NCBI RefSeq assembly: GCF_003634585.1
Contig: NZ_RBLG01000005.1
Location: 1-64,000 of the forward strand
DNA length: 64,000 nt
Source: Gillisia mitskevichiae
GTDB taxonomy: Bacteria; Bacteroidota; Bacteroidia; Flavobacteriales; Flavobacteriaceae
Direction of reading: 5' to 3'
A model generated the notes under the pieces. It had not been told where the DNA came from. It did not search any database and saw only the letters and a program-made list of their open reading frames with translations. Positions 1 through 8,723 of this stretch are shown here, piece by piece. Every line of letters starts with the position of its first letter. The stretch's first letter is position 1. A program made the position numbers and the translations under genes.

Positions 1-240
1 TTCTTCTAGTCTTAATTCTTATCTTTTGGTTTCTTCTGTTATTCTTGCGAACAACATTGAAACGCGCTGTCAATTCAATATATCAATGAACATTTCCCAT
101 CTGCCCTTGCGGGCATCTTCCCAAAGGGAAGAATCAAATGGACTCTTGTTGAAATAAAAGGAGTTGAACCTCTTTATCTTATACCCTACCTCGGGATCTC
201 ATGTCAATAACTTTTCGTGAACTTTACTACCGCTCAAAGC
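1..240 (-). promoter_or_regulatory. Probable leader of a leftward rRNA operon
   Basis: No protein-coding gene is seen here. Read on the minus strand, the stretch lies directly downstream of three tandem promoters and contains a GTTCATTGATATATTGAATT-like segment (about 75-95), reminiscent of the conserved GTTCTTTGACATATTG leader found before 16S rRNA in Bacteroidetes, plus a short GC hairpin near 107-118. I infer that a 16S rRNA gene starts just left of position 1. The gene itself is not in the window, so this remains an inference. Confidence 0.45.
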
Positions 241-245
241 GGCTG

Positions 246-277
246 CAAATATACAATGCTTTTTCTTTACCAACCAA
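246..277 (-). promoter_or_regulatory. Tandem promoter copy 1 (leftward)
   Basis: On the minus strand, TTG (275-277) is followed after 21 bases by TATATTTG (246-253), matching the Bacteroidetes TTG/TAnnTTTG consensus. An A/T tract (about 289-312) lies just upstream, like an UP element. It is followed by GCAGCCGC, a start-site context shared with copy 2. Confidence 0.7.
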
Positions 278-383
278 AACTATTTGAAGTTTTTTTTAGT
301 TAAATTTTTAAGAACTTTCACTCTCAAAATTTACATCGTATTCTCACTAATCAAGGAACTTTTTGTACCGCTAAACGCGGCTG

Positions 384-415
384 CAAATATACCAACTTTA
401 ATTTCATTCCAGCAA
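384..415 (-). promoter_or_regulatory. Tandem promoter copy 2 (leftward)
   Basis: TTG (413-415), a 21-base spacer and TATATTTG (384-391) on the minus strand. The flanks (GCGGCTGCAAATATA and the downstream TTTTTTTTAGTTAAATTTT tract on the plus strand) are near copies of those around copy 1, 138 bases away. Confidence 0.7.
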
Positions 416-528
416 ACTTATTTCAAACTTTTTTTTAGTTAAATTTTAACCTTAAAAACGCTCGTGTCTCCCAGTATACAATGAACTTCACCTCCCAAAT
501 CAACTACTCGTTGATCGCTTAGCGGGTG

Positions 529-560
529 CAAATATACAGTTCTTTTATCTTCCTACGCAA
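529..560 (-). promoter_or_regulatory. Tandem promoter copy 3 (leftward)
   Basis: TTG (558-560), a 21-base spacer and TATATTTG (529-536) on the minus strand, 145 bases from copy 2. The same box and spacer in three successive copies suggests a very strongly transcribed, stable-RNA type unit to the left. Confidence 0.7.
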
Positions 561-860
561 GTTTAATAAAAATAATATCAAATTATTTTCAACTTCTTCT
601 TCAAAAAGCGGGGCACTAAAATACAATTTTTTTCTAATTAATTACAAATCAGATCAATAAAATTTTTTAACCTCAGTTTCGGTTTATTAAATCTTTAGAA
701 TTTTAATAACTAAAAATAGAAATGCTTCTTCTCTTTATATATACTTGAATTCGGCTTTAGCAAAATCCCCTATAATACTTCATGCTTTGAATAAAACAAT
801 TAAACCACTCCTATATATAATAGAGTACTATTCTATCTTTTTTTTAAATCCAACTTTTGT
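561..860. other. A/T-rich spacer without a gene
   Basis: No credible coding region was found. The only structure seen is a lone copy of a palindrome arm (ATATATAATAGAGTA, 813-827), related to the arms of the palindrome at 900-955. Confidence 0.5.
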
Positions 861-1016
861 GTTAGGGATTGAAACAGCATCCTTTTGGCGATTTGGAGAA
901 ATACTATTATATATAATAGAGTGAATTTATTTACTCTATTATATATAATAGTATTTAGAATTGCCAAAAGATATCGTGGATAGCCCGACCCTGATCTTTT
1001 GATCGGGGTAACACCC
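861..1016 (+). repeat. Flavobacterial intergenic hairpin repeat, copy 1
   Basis: It begins GTTAGGGATTGA and ends with TAGCCCGACC plus a small hairpin (CCTGATC/GATCGGG) and ACACCC. The middle folds by pairing CCTTTTGGCGAT (881-892) with ATTGCCAAAAGA (960-971). The same frame (AGGGATTGA ... AAGCCCGACCC ... ACGCCC) occurs at 62350-62447, so this is a dispersed element and not a local hairpin. A second palindrome sits at the tip of its stem. Confidence 0.6.
900..955. repeat. 56-bp palindrome nested in the repeat
   Basis: Two perfect 23-base arms (900-922 and 933-955) flank a 10-base loop. Each arm contains its own smaller palindrome TATTATATATAATA. The element lies exactly at the apex of the outer hairpin, and a partial arm recurs at 811-827. 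It could be a tiny non-autonomous mobile element or an expanded stem-loop. Confidence 0.7.
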
Positions 1017-1049
1017 AGATAATATTCATGAATATATAGACCTAGTATA

Positions 1050-1080
1050 TTGTGCAACCGCATTTAACCTATTATCTTTG
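1050..1080 (+). promoter_or_regulatory. thrS operon promoter
   Basis: TTG (1050-1052), a 20-base spacer and TATCTTTG (1073-1080). The thrS ATG is at 1093, so the 5' untranslated leader would be only about 5-8 bases, too short for a ribosome-binding site or T-box type control. Confidence 0.65.
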
Positions 1081-1092
1081 CTTTCTTAATAT

Positions 1093-3045
1093 ATGGAAAT
1101 GATAAAAATAAGTTTGCCAGATGGCACTGTTAAAGAATTTGAGAGTGGAGCTACTCCTATGGATGTAGCTAAAAGTATTAGTGAAGGTTTCGCTAGAAAT
1201 GTGATTTCAGCAAAATTTAATGATACAGTGGTAGAATCCTCTACCCCTCTTACAACCGATGGCAGTCTTATATTATATACTTGGAATGATAAAGATGGTA
1301 AAAAGGCTTTTTGGCATTCTACTTCTCATGTTATGGCGCAGGCTATTGAACAATTATATCCAGGATCTAAATTAACCATAGGACCAGCAATTGAAAATGG
1401 TTTTTATTACGACGTTGATTTTGGAGAGCAGAAAATTTCTGAAAACGATTTTAAGAAGATAGAAGGGAAAATGTTGGAGATAGCTCGTGGGAAACATGAG
1501 TTTAGTATGAGATCTTCTACTAAAGCGGAAGCTTTGTCTTATTATAAGGATCAAAATAATCCTTTTAAAGTTGAGCTTATTGAAAATTTGGAAGATGGCA
1601 CTATCACTTTTTGTGACCATGATAGCTTTACAGATCTATGCCGTGGTGGTCATATTCCGAATACCGGAATAATAAAGGCCGTTAAATTGATGAGTGTTGC
1701 CGGAGCTTACTGGAGAGGAAATGAAAAAAACCCTCAATTAACCAGAGTTTACGGAATTTCATTTCCGAAGCAAAAGGATCTAAAAGAATATTTAGAACTT
1801 CTAGAAGAAGCAAAGAAACGTGATCACAGAAAACTTGGAAAAGAATTACAGCTTTTCACTTTTTCACAAAAAGTTGGGCAAGGTTTGCCTTTATGGCTTC
1901 CTAAAGGCGCAGCATTAAGAGAGCGTTTAGAAAATTTCTTGAAAGCAGCTCAGAAAAAAGCTGGTTACGAAATGGTGATCACTCCACACATTGGTCAAAA
2001 AGAACTTTATGTGACCTCTGGTCATTATGAAAAATATGGAGCAGATAGCTTTCAGCCAATCCTCACTCCTAATGAAGGAGAGGAATTTTTGCTAAAACCA
2101 ATGAACTGCCCACATCACTGTGAAATTTACAACTCGGCTCCATGGAGCTATAAAGATCTTCCGAAGCGTTTTGCAGAATTTGGAACGGTTTATAGATATG
2201 AACAAAGTGGTGAATTACATGGTTTAACCCGTGTTCGAGGTTTTACTCAAGATGATGCTCATATTTTTTGTACTCCGGATCAATTAGATTCTGAATTCAA
2301 AAAAGTAATAGACCTTACCTTATATGTATTTGAATCTTTAGGATTCGACGAATTTACCGCACAGGTTTCACTAAGAGATCCAGACAATAAAGAAAAATAC
2401 ATAGGAAGTGATGATGTTTGGGAGAAAGCCGAAAATGCAATCTTATCTGCAGCAAAAGAAAAAGGGCTTAATTATGTTGTAGAAACCGGAGAAGCAGCAT
2501 TTTACGGTCCAAAATTGGACTTTATGGTAAAGGATGCTTTAGGAAGAAGCTGGCAACTTGGCACAATCCAAGTTGATTATAATCTGCCAGAACGATTTGA
2601 ACTGACATATAAGGGAAGTGACAATGAAATGCATAGACCAGTAATGATCCATAGAGCTCCATTTGGTAGTATGGAACGTTTTGTAGCTGTTCTTTTAGAA
2701 AACACTGGAGGGAATTTCCCTCTTTGGTTAACACCTGAGCAAGCTATTGTACTCTCTCTCAGTGAGAAATATGAAAAATACTCACAAAAAGTTTTAGATT
2801 TGCTTGAAAATGACGAAATTCGCGCCGTGTCTGATGACCGAAGCGAGACCATTGGAAAGAAAATAAGGGATGCTGAAATGAGCAAAGTACCTTATATGCT
2901 GATTATTGGAGAGCAAGAGGAGAAAGATGGTACAGTTTCTGTACGAAGACATGGGGAAGGTGATATTGGCACAATGCTAATAGAAGACTTCACCAAATTA
3001 GTAAAAAACGAAATCAAAAAAACGCATAAAGCGTTTGAAGTATAA
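1093..3045 (+). CDS. thrS: Threonine--tRNA ligase
   Basis: Class II aminoacyl-tRNA synthetase that charges tRNA-Thr. At 650 aa it has the usual full length. Seen: an N-terminal TGS domain (about 1-62), the editing domain with [10 protein letters not shown] near residue 76, the catalytic core with the three zinc ligands C339, H390 and H520 (equivalent to E. coli C334/H385/H511), and a C-terminal anticodon-binding domain from about 550. The ATG at 1093 is preferred although another lies at 1099. It heads the operon thrS-infC-rpmI-rplT, a common bacterial arrangement; 16 bases separate it from the proposed infC start. Confidence 0.97.
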   Translation: MEMIKISLPDGTVKEFESGATPMDVAKSISEGFARNVISAKFNDTVVESSTPLTTDGSLILYTWNDKDGKKAFWHSTSHVMAQAIEQLYPGSKLTIGPAIENGFYYDVDFGEQKISENDFKKIEGKMLEIARGKHEFSMRSSTKAEALSYYKDQNNPFKVELIENLEDGTITFCDHDSFTDLCRGGHIPNTGIIKAVKLMSVAGAYWRGNEKNPQLTRVYGISFPKQKDLKEYLELLEEAKKRDHRKLGKELQLFTFSQKVGQGLPLWLPKGAALRERLENFLKAAQKKAGYEMVITPHIGQKELYVTSGHYEKYGADSFQPILTPNEGEEFLLKPMNCPHHCEIYNSAPWSYKDLPKRFAEFGTVYRYEQSGELHGLTRVRGFTQDDAHIFCTPDQLDSEFKKVIDLTLYVFESLGFDEFTAQVSLRDPDNKEKYIGSDDVWEKAENAILSAAKEKGLNYVVETGEAAFYGPKLDFMVKDALGRSWQLGTIQVDYNLPERFELTYKGSDNEMHRPVMIHRAPFGSMERFVAVLLENTGGNFPLWLTPEQAIVLSLSEKYEKYSQKVLDLLENDEIRAVSDDRSETIGKKIRDAEMSKVPYMLIIGEQEEKDGTVSVRRHGEGDIGTMLIEDFTKLVKNEIKKTHKAFEV

Positions 3046-3061
3046 TTAAAATTAGACAGCC

Positions 3062-3619
3062 ATAGCAATACGTAGAAAAAGATCGAAGCGACCGCTAAGA
3101 GAAATTAAAGAAGACCAACACCGCATTAACGGAAAAATCCGAGCAGAAGAGTTACGCCTTGTTGGCGACAACATCGAGATGGGAGTATATCCTACTTCCA
3201 AAGCCATGGAATTTGCTGAAGAGCAAGGTTTAGATCTTGTGGAAATATCTCCTAATGCAAAACCACCAGTTGCAAAGGTAATGGACTATAAGAAGTTTCT
3301 TTATGAACAAAAGAAACGTGAAAAAGTCTTAAAGGCGAAAGCCAGTAAAGTGGTGGTTAAAGAAATTCGATTTGGTCCACAAACCGATGATCATGATTAT
3401 GAATTCAAAAAGCGTAATGCTGAGAAATTCCTAAAAGACGGAGCTAAATTAAAGGCTTTTGTATTCTTTAAAGGGAGATCTATTGTTTTTAAAGATCAGG
3501 GTCAGATATTACTTCTTCGTCTTGCACAAGATCTAGAAGAAATTGGAAAAGTGGAACAGATGCCGAAGTTGGAAGGAAAACGTATGACTATGTTTCTCTC
3601 TCCTAGAAAAACGAAATAA
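3062..3619 (+). CDS. infC: Translation initiation factor IF-3, AUA start
   Basis: IF-3 binds the 30S subunit and proofreads the start codon. The first ATG in frame (3179) would remove the beginning of the N-domain. The frame is open back to a TAG at 3053 and encodes a typical IF-3 start: basic [10 protein letters not shown], then the conserved [20 protein letters not shown]. No ATG, GTG or TTG is available there; the best start is ATA at 3062, giving 185 aa. IF-3 genes classically use rare starts (AUU in E. coli) so that IF-3 represses its own translation. The C-domain with [14 protein letters not shown] is intact. The exact start is inferred; the reading frame is not in doubt. Confidence 0.9.
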   Translation: MAIRRKRSKRPLREIKEDQHRINGKIRAEELRLVGDNIEMGVYPTSKAMEFAEEQGLDLVEISPNAKPPVAKVMDYKKFLYEQKKREKVLKAKASKVVVKEIRFGPQTDDHDYEFKKRNAEKFLKDGAKLKAFVFFKGRSIVFKDQGQILLLRLAQDLEEIGKVEQMPKLEGKRMTMFLSPRKTK

Positions 3620-3646
3620 GAACGTTAATTATAAAATTACACGAGC

Positions 3647-3844
3647 ATGCCTAAAATGAAGACAAAATCCAGTGCCAAAAAGCGTTTTAAGCTTACAGGT
3701 ACAGGTAAAATTAAAAGAAAGCACGCGTTTAAAAGTCATATCTTAACAAAGAAGTCTAAAAAACGTAAGCTTGCTCTAACGCATAGTACTTTAGTACATA
3801 CTGCAGATGAGAAAAATATCAAAACTCAACTACGTTTAAAGTAG
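3647..3844 (+). CDS. rpmI: 50S ribosomal protein L35
   Basis: A 65-aa, very basic protein beginning [20 protein letters not shown], the conserved L35 signature, with the later [12 protein letters not shown] block. It is a large-subunit protein. It lies between infC (27 bases upstream) and rplT, the usual order infC-rpmI-rplT. Length and start match the family. Confidence 0.97.
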   Translation: MPKMKTKSSAKKRFKLTGTGKIKRKHAFKSHILTKKSKKRKLALTHSTLVHTADEKNIKTQLRLK

Positions 3845-3951
3845 ATTGAAATTTTTGATGGTTTAAACTATTTAAAAACCCTGGAGTTGCGCAATGAAAG
3901 TATTCAGAATTAATAATTTATGAATCGCCTTCTTCAAAAACAATTAAAATT
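3845..3951 (+). other. rpmI-rplT gap, possible L20 control region
   Basis: These 107 bases are long for this compact operon. No ORF is seen; short pairings such as ATTCAGAATT with AATTTATGAAT are possible. In other phyla L20 represses its own operon through RNA structure, so a regulatory role is conceivable, but no recognisable L20 leader was identified. Confidence 0.2.
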
Positions 3952-4296
3952 ATGCCAAGATCAGTAAATTCAGTTGCGAAGAGAGCCAGAAGAAAAAAGG
4001 TTCTTAAGCAAGCAAAAGGTTACTTTGGACGTCGTAAAAACGTTTGGACAGTAGCAAAAAATGCGGTTGACAAAGCAATGTTATATGCTTATAGAGACCG
4101 TAAAACCAATAAAAGAAATTTCCGTTCTCTTTGGATCGTGCGTATTAACGCTGGAGCTAGAATGCACGGGATGTCTTATTCTCAGTTTATGGGAGGTTTA
4201 AAATCTGCAAAAATCGATTTAAACCGTAAGGTTTTAGCCGATCTAGCGATGAACCATCCAGAAGCATTTGGAGCTATAGTTAACAAAGTAAAATAA
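3952..4296 (+). CDS. rplT: 50S ribosomal protein L20
   Basis: A 114-aa basic protein starting [20 protein letters not shown], with [19 protein letters not shown] and [20 protein letters not shown], all strongly conserved in L20. It binds 23S rRNA early in 50S assembly. It is the last gene of the thrS operon and is followed by a strong terminator at 4328. Confidence 0.97.
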   Translation: MPRSVNSVAKRARRKKVLKQAKGYFGRRKNVWTVAKNAVDKAMLYAYRDRKTNKRNFRSLWIVRINAGARMHGMSYSQFMGGLKSAKIDLNRKVLADLAMNHPEAFGAIVNKVK

Positions 4297-4327
4297 TATT
4301 TTTCACGATTAACGTTCTTATATATTC

Positions 4328-4357
4328 AAAAGCCCGCTCTAATAGAGCGGGCTTTTT
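4328..4357 (+). terminator. Terminator after rplT
   Basis: AAAGCCCGCTCT and AGAGCGGGCTTT pair around a short loop and are followed by a T run: a textbook intrinsic terminator ending the thrS-rplT operon. Confidence 0.9.
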
Positions 4358-4600
4358 TATTGGTTTTTTTTTACTATCATTTTTCACTAAAGTATTAATG
4401 TGGGTTACATTAAATCTTAAATTTTAAATTTTAAATAAGACAGATTCATTTGGACTTGAAATTCTTCGCTAAGTTCTATATGAAATTCAGAATGAAATTG
4501 AACGGGATTTAGGAAACCCGAAATGCTGAAATAAATTCAGCATGACAATCAATTCGCTATAATAGTTAGGGAAAAGAGGAATTCTAAAAGATTTAATGAA
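4358..4600. other. Gene-free stretch with a small hairpin
   Basis: No gene is seen between rplT and the leftward gene ending at 4601. A hairpin TGCTGAA/TTCAGCA (4524-4542) follows an imperfect CGGG/CCCG pairing (4503-4520). It resembles the GCTGAA...TTCAGC intergenic repeats common in Bacteroidetes, but only one copy is visible here. Confidence 0.35.
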
Positions 4601-5860
4601 CTAAGTCTTCTGTTTCTTTTTCTTTGCCGCTGGGAATAAAACGTTATTTAAGATTAGTCTATAACCCGGAGAAGTTGGATGTAATTCCAACTCTGTCTTA
4701 GGATCTCCTACTCTATGTTGATAGTCTTCCGGATCATGCCCTCCGTAAAATGTAAAAAAACCACGGCCTTTGATTCCATGAATATAACGAGCTTCCTCAT
4801 TCAGTTTATTTTCAGCAAGTACTAAAATATTAGACTTTAAAGTATTTCTATTAAAAGCAGTTGTTTGTCCCATGAAGCCTTTCACCAACATTGTATGATT
4901 TTGATTTAACATCGTAGGAATAGGATCCCATTTGGCAGAAAATTCCATTAAAGTGAAATAATCTGTATTCATAGCTACTTGCCTTTTTTCTGTCATATCT
5001 ATAGATGAGAACTCATATACCATTGGGTTTCGTTCTAAAATAAAATTTGTGAAAGCAAAGGTATTCTCAAAATCTATCTTAGATTGATAGCCTGCTTCAC
5101 TAGGATCTCCATCAAACATTGGCTCTGCTATATCTACTCCTTCGGCTGCGAGAGCAATATCAAAACTATCTGTTGCGCTACACATAGCAAACATAAATCC
5201 GCCACCAATTACATAATCTCTGATCTTTAAAGCTACAGCTAGTTTTTCTTCAGAAACCTTAGAATAACCTAATTTAGCAGCTAAGGCTTCAGCATCTTGC
5301 TTTTCTTTTATATACCATGGCGTAGCCCTATAATTTTTATAAAACTTGCCATACTGTCCTGTAAAATCTTCATGATGCAAATGTAGCCAGTCATATAAAA
5401 TAAGGGCATCACCCAACACTTCTTCATCATAAATAGTCTCATATGGAATTTCAGCATAGGTTAATACCATGGTTACAGCATCATCCCAAGGTTTGTTACC
5501 AGTTGGCGAGTAGACCGCAATTTTTGGTGCTTTCTCTAAAATCACTGCTTCCATATTCTTAGAGGGACTTTGAATTTCTTCCAATATAGATTCTGACATT
5601 GAATCACTCAAAACCTCAAAAGAAACACCTCTTATTTTACATTCTCTTCGTAAGGTTTCTGTATCTGAAATAAGAAAAGAACCTCCCCTATAATTAAGTA
5701 ACCACTGAACGCTTAAATTATTCTGAAGCGCAAAATAGGTGATCCCGTAGGCTTTTAAATGATTTTCTTGGGTTTCAGCATCCATCGGGATTAATATCTG
5801 AGATGCTTGTATTTGAAAGGAGACAAAAAATAAACCCAGTATAAAAAATGATTTTTTCAT
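4601..5860 (-). CDS. Exported protein, GATase1-like fold suspected
   Basis: A 419-aa protein starting at the ATG at 5858-5860, where a clear signal peptide begins (MKKSFFILGLFFVSFQIQA); the frame runs on upstream into dnaB but that extension is not plausible. Related flavobacterial proteins are, to my memory, often labelled asparagine synthetase B, yet no N-terminal catalytic Cys and no SGGxDS ATP-pyrophosphatase motif are present. What is seen is APKIAVYSPTG near 111, GGGFMFAMCSAT around a possible nucleophile C227, and a late GGHDPEDYQHR. This pattern resembles class I glutamine amidotransferase-like (ThuA/DJ-1 type) folds. The function is unknown; a periplasmic location is predicted. Confidence 0.7.
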   Translation of the reverse strand: MKKSFFILGLFFVSFQIQASQILIPMDAETQENHLKAYGITYFALQNNLSVQWLLNYRGGSFLISDTETLRRECKIRGVSFEVLSDSMSESILEEIQSPSKNMEAVILEKAPKIAVYSPTGNKPWDDAVTMVLTYAEIPYETIYDEEVLGDALILYDWLHLHHEDFTGQYGKFYKNYRATPWYIKEKQDAEALAAKLGYSKVSEEKLAVALKIRDYVIGGGFMFAMCSATDSFDIALAAEGVDIAEPMFDGDPSEAGYQSKIDFENTFAFTNFILERNPMVYEFSSIDMTEKRQVAMNTDYFTLMEFSAKWDPIPTMLNQNHTMLVKGFMGQTTAFNRNTLKSNILVLAENKLNEEARYIHGIKGRGFFTFYGGHDPEDYQHRVGDPKTELELHPTSPGYRLILNNVLFPAAKKKKQKT

Positions 5861-5981
5861 ACTGGGCGGTAATTGGCAACTATATTGGCTGGAATAGAAT
5901 ACACTATCAACACAACATGTAGGTTTTTTTACTAAATATAATTTGGATAGTAGGACTATTAAGTAGTCATAAATTTTATTT

Positions 5982-7544
5982 TTAAAATGGCACGTCGTTG
6001 TCATCATCACTAAAGTCATCATTCATTGAGCTTCCGAAAGCTTCGTCTGCTGAAGGACTAGGCAATTTACCTCCACCAAAAGGATCTTCGTTCCCACCAG
6101 CTTCATTCATTTTTGAATGAAATTCACCGAATGGGGAATCAAAGTCGTCTAAGTTATCAAATTTTCCGAGATGACCAACAAATTTCAAACGGACACTCTC
6201 CAAGCCACCATTACGGTGTTTAGCCACTATAAATTCTCCTTGCCCTGCAGTTGGAGATCTTTCTTCATCATCCCACTCATCAATTTTATAATATTCTGGG
6301 CGGTAGATAAACGATACAATATCGGCATCTTGCTCAATCGCTCCAGATTCCCTCAAATCACTTAATAATGGTCTTTTACTTCCTCCACGAGTTTCCACCG
6401 CACGAGATAGTTGCGAAAGTGCTATAACAGGTATCGCTAATTCCTTTGCTAAAGCTTTTAAATTTCGAGAAATTGTAGAGATTTCTTGTTCCCTATTACC
6501 ACCTTTAACAGAGCTCCCAGCAGTCATTAATTGCAAGTAATCTACCATGATCATTTTTATACCATGTTGAGAAGCCAAGCGTCTTGCCTTTGCTCTAAGA
6601 TCGAAAATGGATAAAGATGGAGTATCATCTATAAATAATGGAGCTTTCTCCAAATCTTTAACCTTTACATTTAGTTGCTCCCACTCATGGGTTTCTAAAT
6701 TCCCTGTTCTTAATTTTTCTGAAGACAATCCTGTTTCAGAAGAAATTAATCTAGTTATAAGTTGTACTGCAGACATCTCCAAAGAAAAGAAAGCTACAGG
6801 TATATTATGTCCTACAGCAATATTTCTAGCCATGGATAATGTTAATGCCGTTTTACCCATACCTGGACGAGCAGCAATGATAATTAAATCACTTGGCTGC
6901 CAACCAGAAGTAAGTTTATCCAGCCTATCGAAGCCAGAAGGCACACCACTTAAACCTTCTTTATTGGAAATTTCCTGAATCCTATTTTTTGCTTGGATAA
7001 CCAAACTATGAGCAGTTTCCGAAGATCTTTTTATATTCCCCTGAGTTACTTCATACAATTTGGATTCAGCTGTATCTAAAAGATCAAAAACATCGGTTGA
7101 CTCATCGTAAGACTGTTCAATTATTTCGTTTGAAATTTTTATAAGACTTCGTTGAATATATTTCTGAAGAATGATCCTTGCATGGAACTCAATATGTGCA
7201 GAGGAAGATACTTTTTGAGTAAGCTGAATAAGATAATACTCTCCTCCTGCCTTGTCTAAATTTCCATCCTTACGCAATTGATTAGAAACGGTTAATAAGT
7301 CAATCGCTTCGGTATTTTCAAAGAGTTTATAGATCGCCTCATATATTAATTTATGAGATGTTTTATAAAACACGTCCGAGTGTAGAATATCTATAATTTC
7401 ATCTACCCCTTTTTTATCAATCATCATAGCTCCAAGCACAACTTCCTCTAAATCAACAGCTTGAGGAGGAATTTTACCTTTTTCAAGACTCACCACATTG
7501 CCTTGGCCATATTTTAGTTGTTGGGGGATTGTAACTTTTTCCAT
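5982..7544 (-). CDS. dnaB: Replicative DNA helicase DnaB
   Basis: Hexameric 5'-3' helicase of the replication fork, 520 aa. The N-terminal primase-binding domain (about 25-130) is followed by a RecA-like ATPase with Walker A RPGMGKT at 226-232, Walker B IIMVDYLQLM, and the SQLSRAVETR and DLRESGAIEQDADIV motifs. No intein interrupts it. The C-terminal 45 residues are Gly/Asp/Ser-rich and probably disordered. It lies alone between the accA terminator and the exported protein gene. Confidence 0.97.
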   Translation of the reverse strand: MEKVTIPQQLKYGQGNVVSLEKGKIPPQAVDLEEVVLGAMMIDKKGVDEIIDILHSDVFYKTSHKLIYEAIYKLFENTEAIDLLTVSNQLRKDGNLDKAGGEYYLIQLTQKVSSSAHIEFHARIILQKYIQRSLIKISNEIIEQSYDESTDVFDLLDTAESKLYEVTQGNIKRSSETAHSLVIQAKNRIQEISNKEGLSGVPSGFDRLDKLTSGWQPSDLIIIAARPGMGKTALTLSMARNIAVGHNIPVAFFSLEMSAVQLITRLISSETGLSSEKLRTGNLETHEWEQLNVKVKDLEKAPLFIDDTPSLSIFDLRAKARRLASQHGIKMIMVDYLQLMTAGSSVKGGNREQEISTISRNLKALAKELAIPVIALSQLSRAVETRGGSKRPLLSDLRESGAIEQDADIVSFIYRPEYYKIDEWDDEERSPTAGQGEFIVAKHRNGGLESVRLKFVGHLGKFDNLDDFDSPFGEFHSKMNEAGGNEDPFGGGKLPSPSADEAFGSSMNDDFSDDDNDVPF

Positions 7545-7656
7545 ACTACGAATGTAAATAATTTGTTAAGATATCCTTAATTAAATCAGGACAACTTAGT
7601 TCACAGGTAGTGAACATTTTACCTGTTGATAACTTAATATTTTTGTTGATAAGGCC

Positions 7657-7689
7657 AAAAAAATCCGAAGTTATTACCTCGGATTTTTT
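7657..7689 (-). terminator. Terminator after accA
   Basis: On the minus strand AATCCGA pairs with TCGGATT and is followed by seven T; the A run on the other side makes it potentially bidirectional. It separates accA from dnaB. Confidence 0.8.
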
Positions 7690-7710
7690 GAAAGAGTGAC
7701 TAAGAAAGAA

Positions 7711-8664
7711 CTAATCTTTAAAAACCCCCATATTTGAATATTTATCCATTCTCTTATTCACCAAATCTTTTGGTGATAAGTTTCGGAACTCCTCAAAAGA
7801 AGCTAAAATTGTATTTTTTACCGTATTAAAAGTTTCTTCTCTATTGCTATGTGCTCCTCCAAGTGGCTCCTTAACAATTTCGTCTATTAACTTTTGCTTC
7901 AGCATATCTTTTGCTGTTAGCTTTAAGGCATCTGCAGCAACTTCTTTATATTCCCAGCTTCTCCATAATATTGAAGAACAAGATTCCGGAGAAATAACAG
8001 AGTACCAAGTGTTCTCTAACATTAACACCTTATCTCCTACTCCAATTCCTAATGCTCCACCACTTGCACCTTCTCCTATAATTACCACGATAATTGGAAC
8101 TTTTAGGCGTGTCATTTCTAATATATTTCTTGCAATGGCTTCCCCTTGACCTCTTTCTTCTGCTTCCAGTCCTGGGTATGCTCCTGGAGTATCTATAAAA
8201 GCTACCACTGGAACTCCAAATTTCTCGGCAGATTTCATTAAGCGTAATGCTTTACGATATCCTTCGGGATTTGCCATTCCAAAATTGCGATATTGTCGTG
8301 TTTTGGTATTGAAACCTTTTTGTTGACCCACAAACATAAAGCTCTGGTCACCAATTTTACCTAGACCACCAATCATTGCTTTGTCGTCTTTTACATTTCT
8401 ATCCCCATGAAGTTCAAGAAAAGTATCACCACAAATTGCTTTTATATAATCTAAGGTATAAGGTCTATTAGGATGTCTTGAAAGCTGAACACGTTGCCAT
8501 GCTGTAAGATTCTTATAGATCCCCTTTTTAGTCTCTATTAATTTCTTTTCAATTTGTTTACAGGTAGCAGTAACATCCACTTCACTTTCTGCTCCAATAT
8601 TACAAGCTTTCTGGTACTGTTCCTCTAACTCTTTAATGGGTAATTCAAAATCCAAATATTCCAT
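7711..8664 (-). CDS. accA: Acetyl-CoA carboxylase carboxyltransferase, alpha subunit
   Basis: With AccD it transfers the carboxyl group from biotin to acetyl-CoA, making malonyl-CoA for fatty acid synthesis. At 317 aa it matches the family. Seen: the N-terminal helical region with [51 protein letters not shown] and the [12 protein letters not shown] oxyanion loop. The start follows the family pattern (MEYLDFE). It is the last gene of a leftward run tgt-lptG-eamA-accA, but 59 bases separate it from the transporter and it may have its own promoter. Confidence 0.96.
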   Translation of the reverse strand: MEYLDFELPIKELEEQYQKACNIGAESEVDVTATCKQIEKKLIETKKGIYKNLTAWQRVQLSRHPNRPYTLDYIKAICGDTFLELHGDRNVKDDKAMIGGLGKIGDQSFMFVGQQKGFNTKTRQYRNFGMANPEGYRKALRLMKSAEKFGVPVVAFIDTPGAYPGLEAEERGQGEAIARNILEMTRLKVPIIVVIIGEGASGGALGIGVGDKVLMLENTWYSVISPESCSSILWRSWEYKEVAADALKLTAKDMLKQKLIDEIVKEPLGGAHSNREETFNTVKNTILASFEEFRNLSPKDLVNKRMDKYSNMGVFKD

Positions 8665-8723
8665 ATTAAGTTATTCTGTTTTAATTAGCCTACAAATATA
8701 ACAAACTTTAAAAGGAAGAATTC

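Noticed and set aside
833-1063. 76-codon minus-strand frame before thrS
   Set aside because: It runs through the hairpin repeat and palindrome and shows no protein-like conservation.
5861-6022. 54-residue N-terminal extension of the exported protein at 4601
   Set aside because: It overlaps the end of dnaB, has no family-like sequence, and the internal ATG at 5860 begins a perfect signal peptide.
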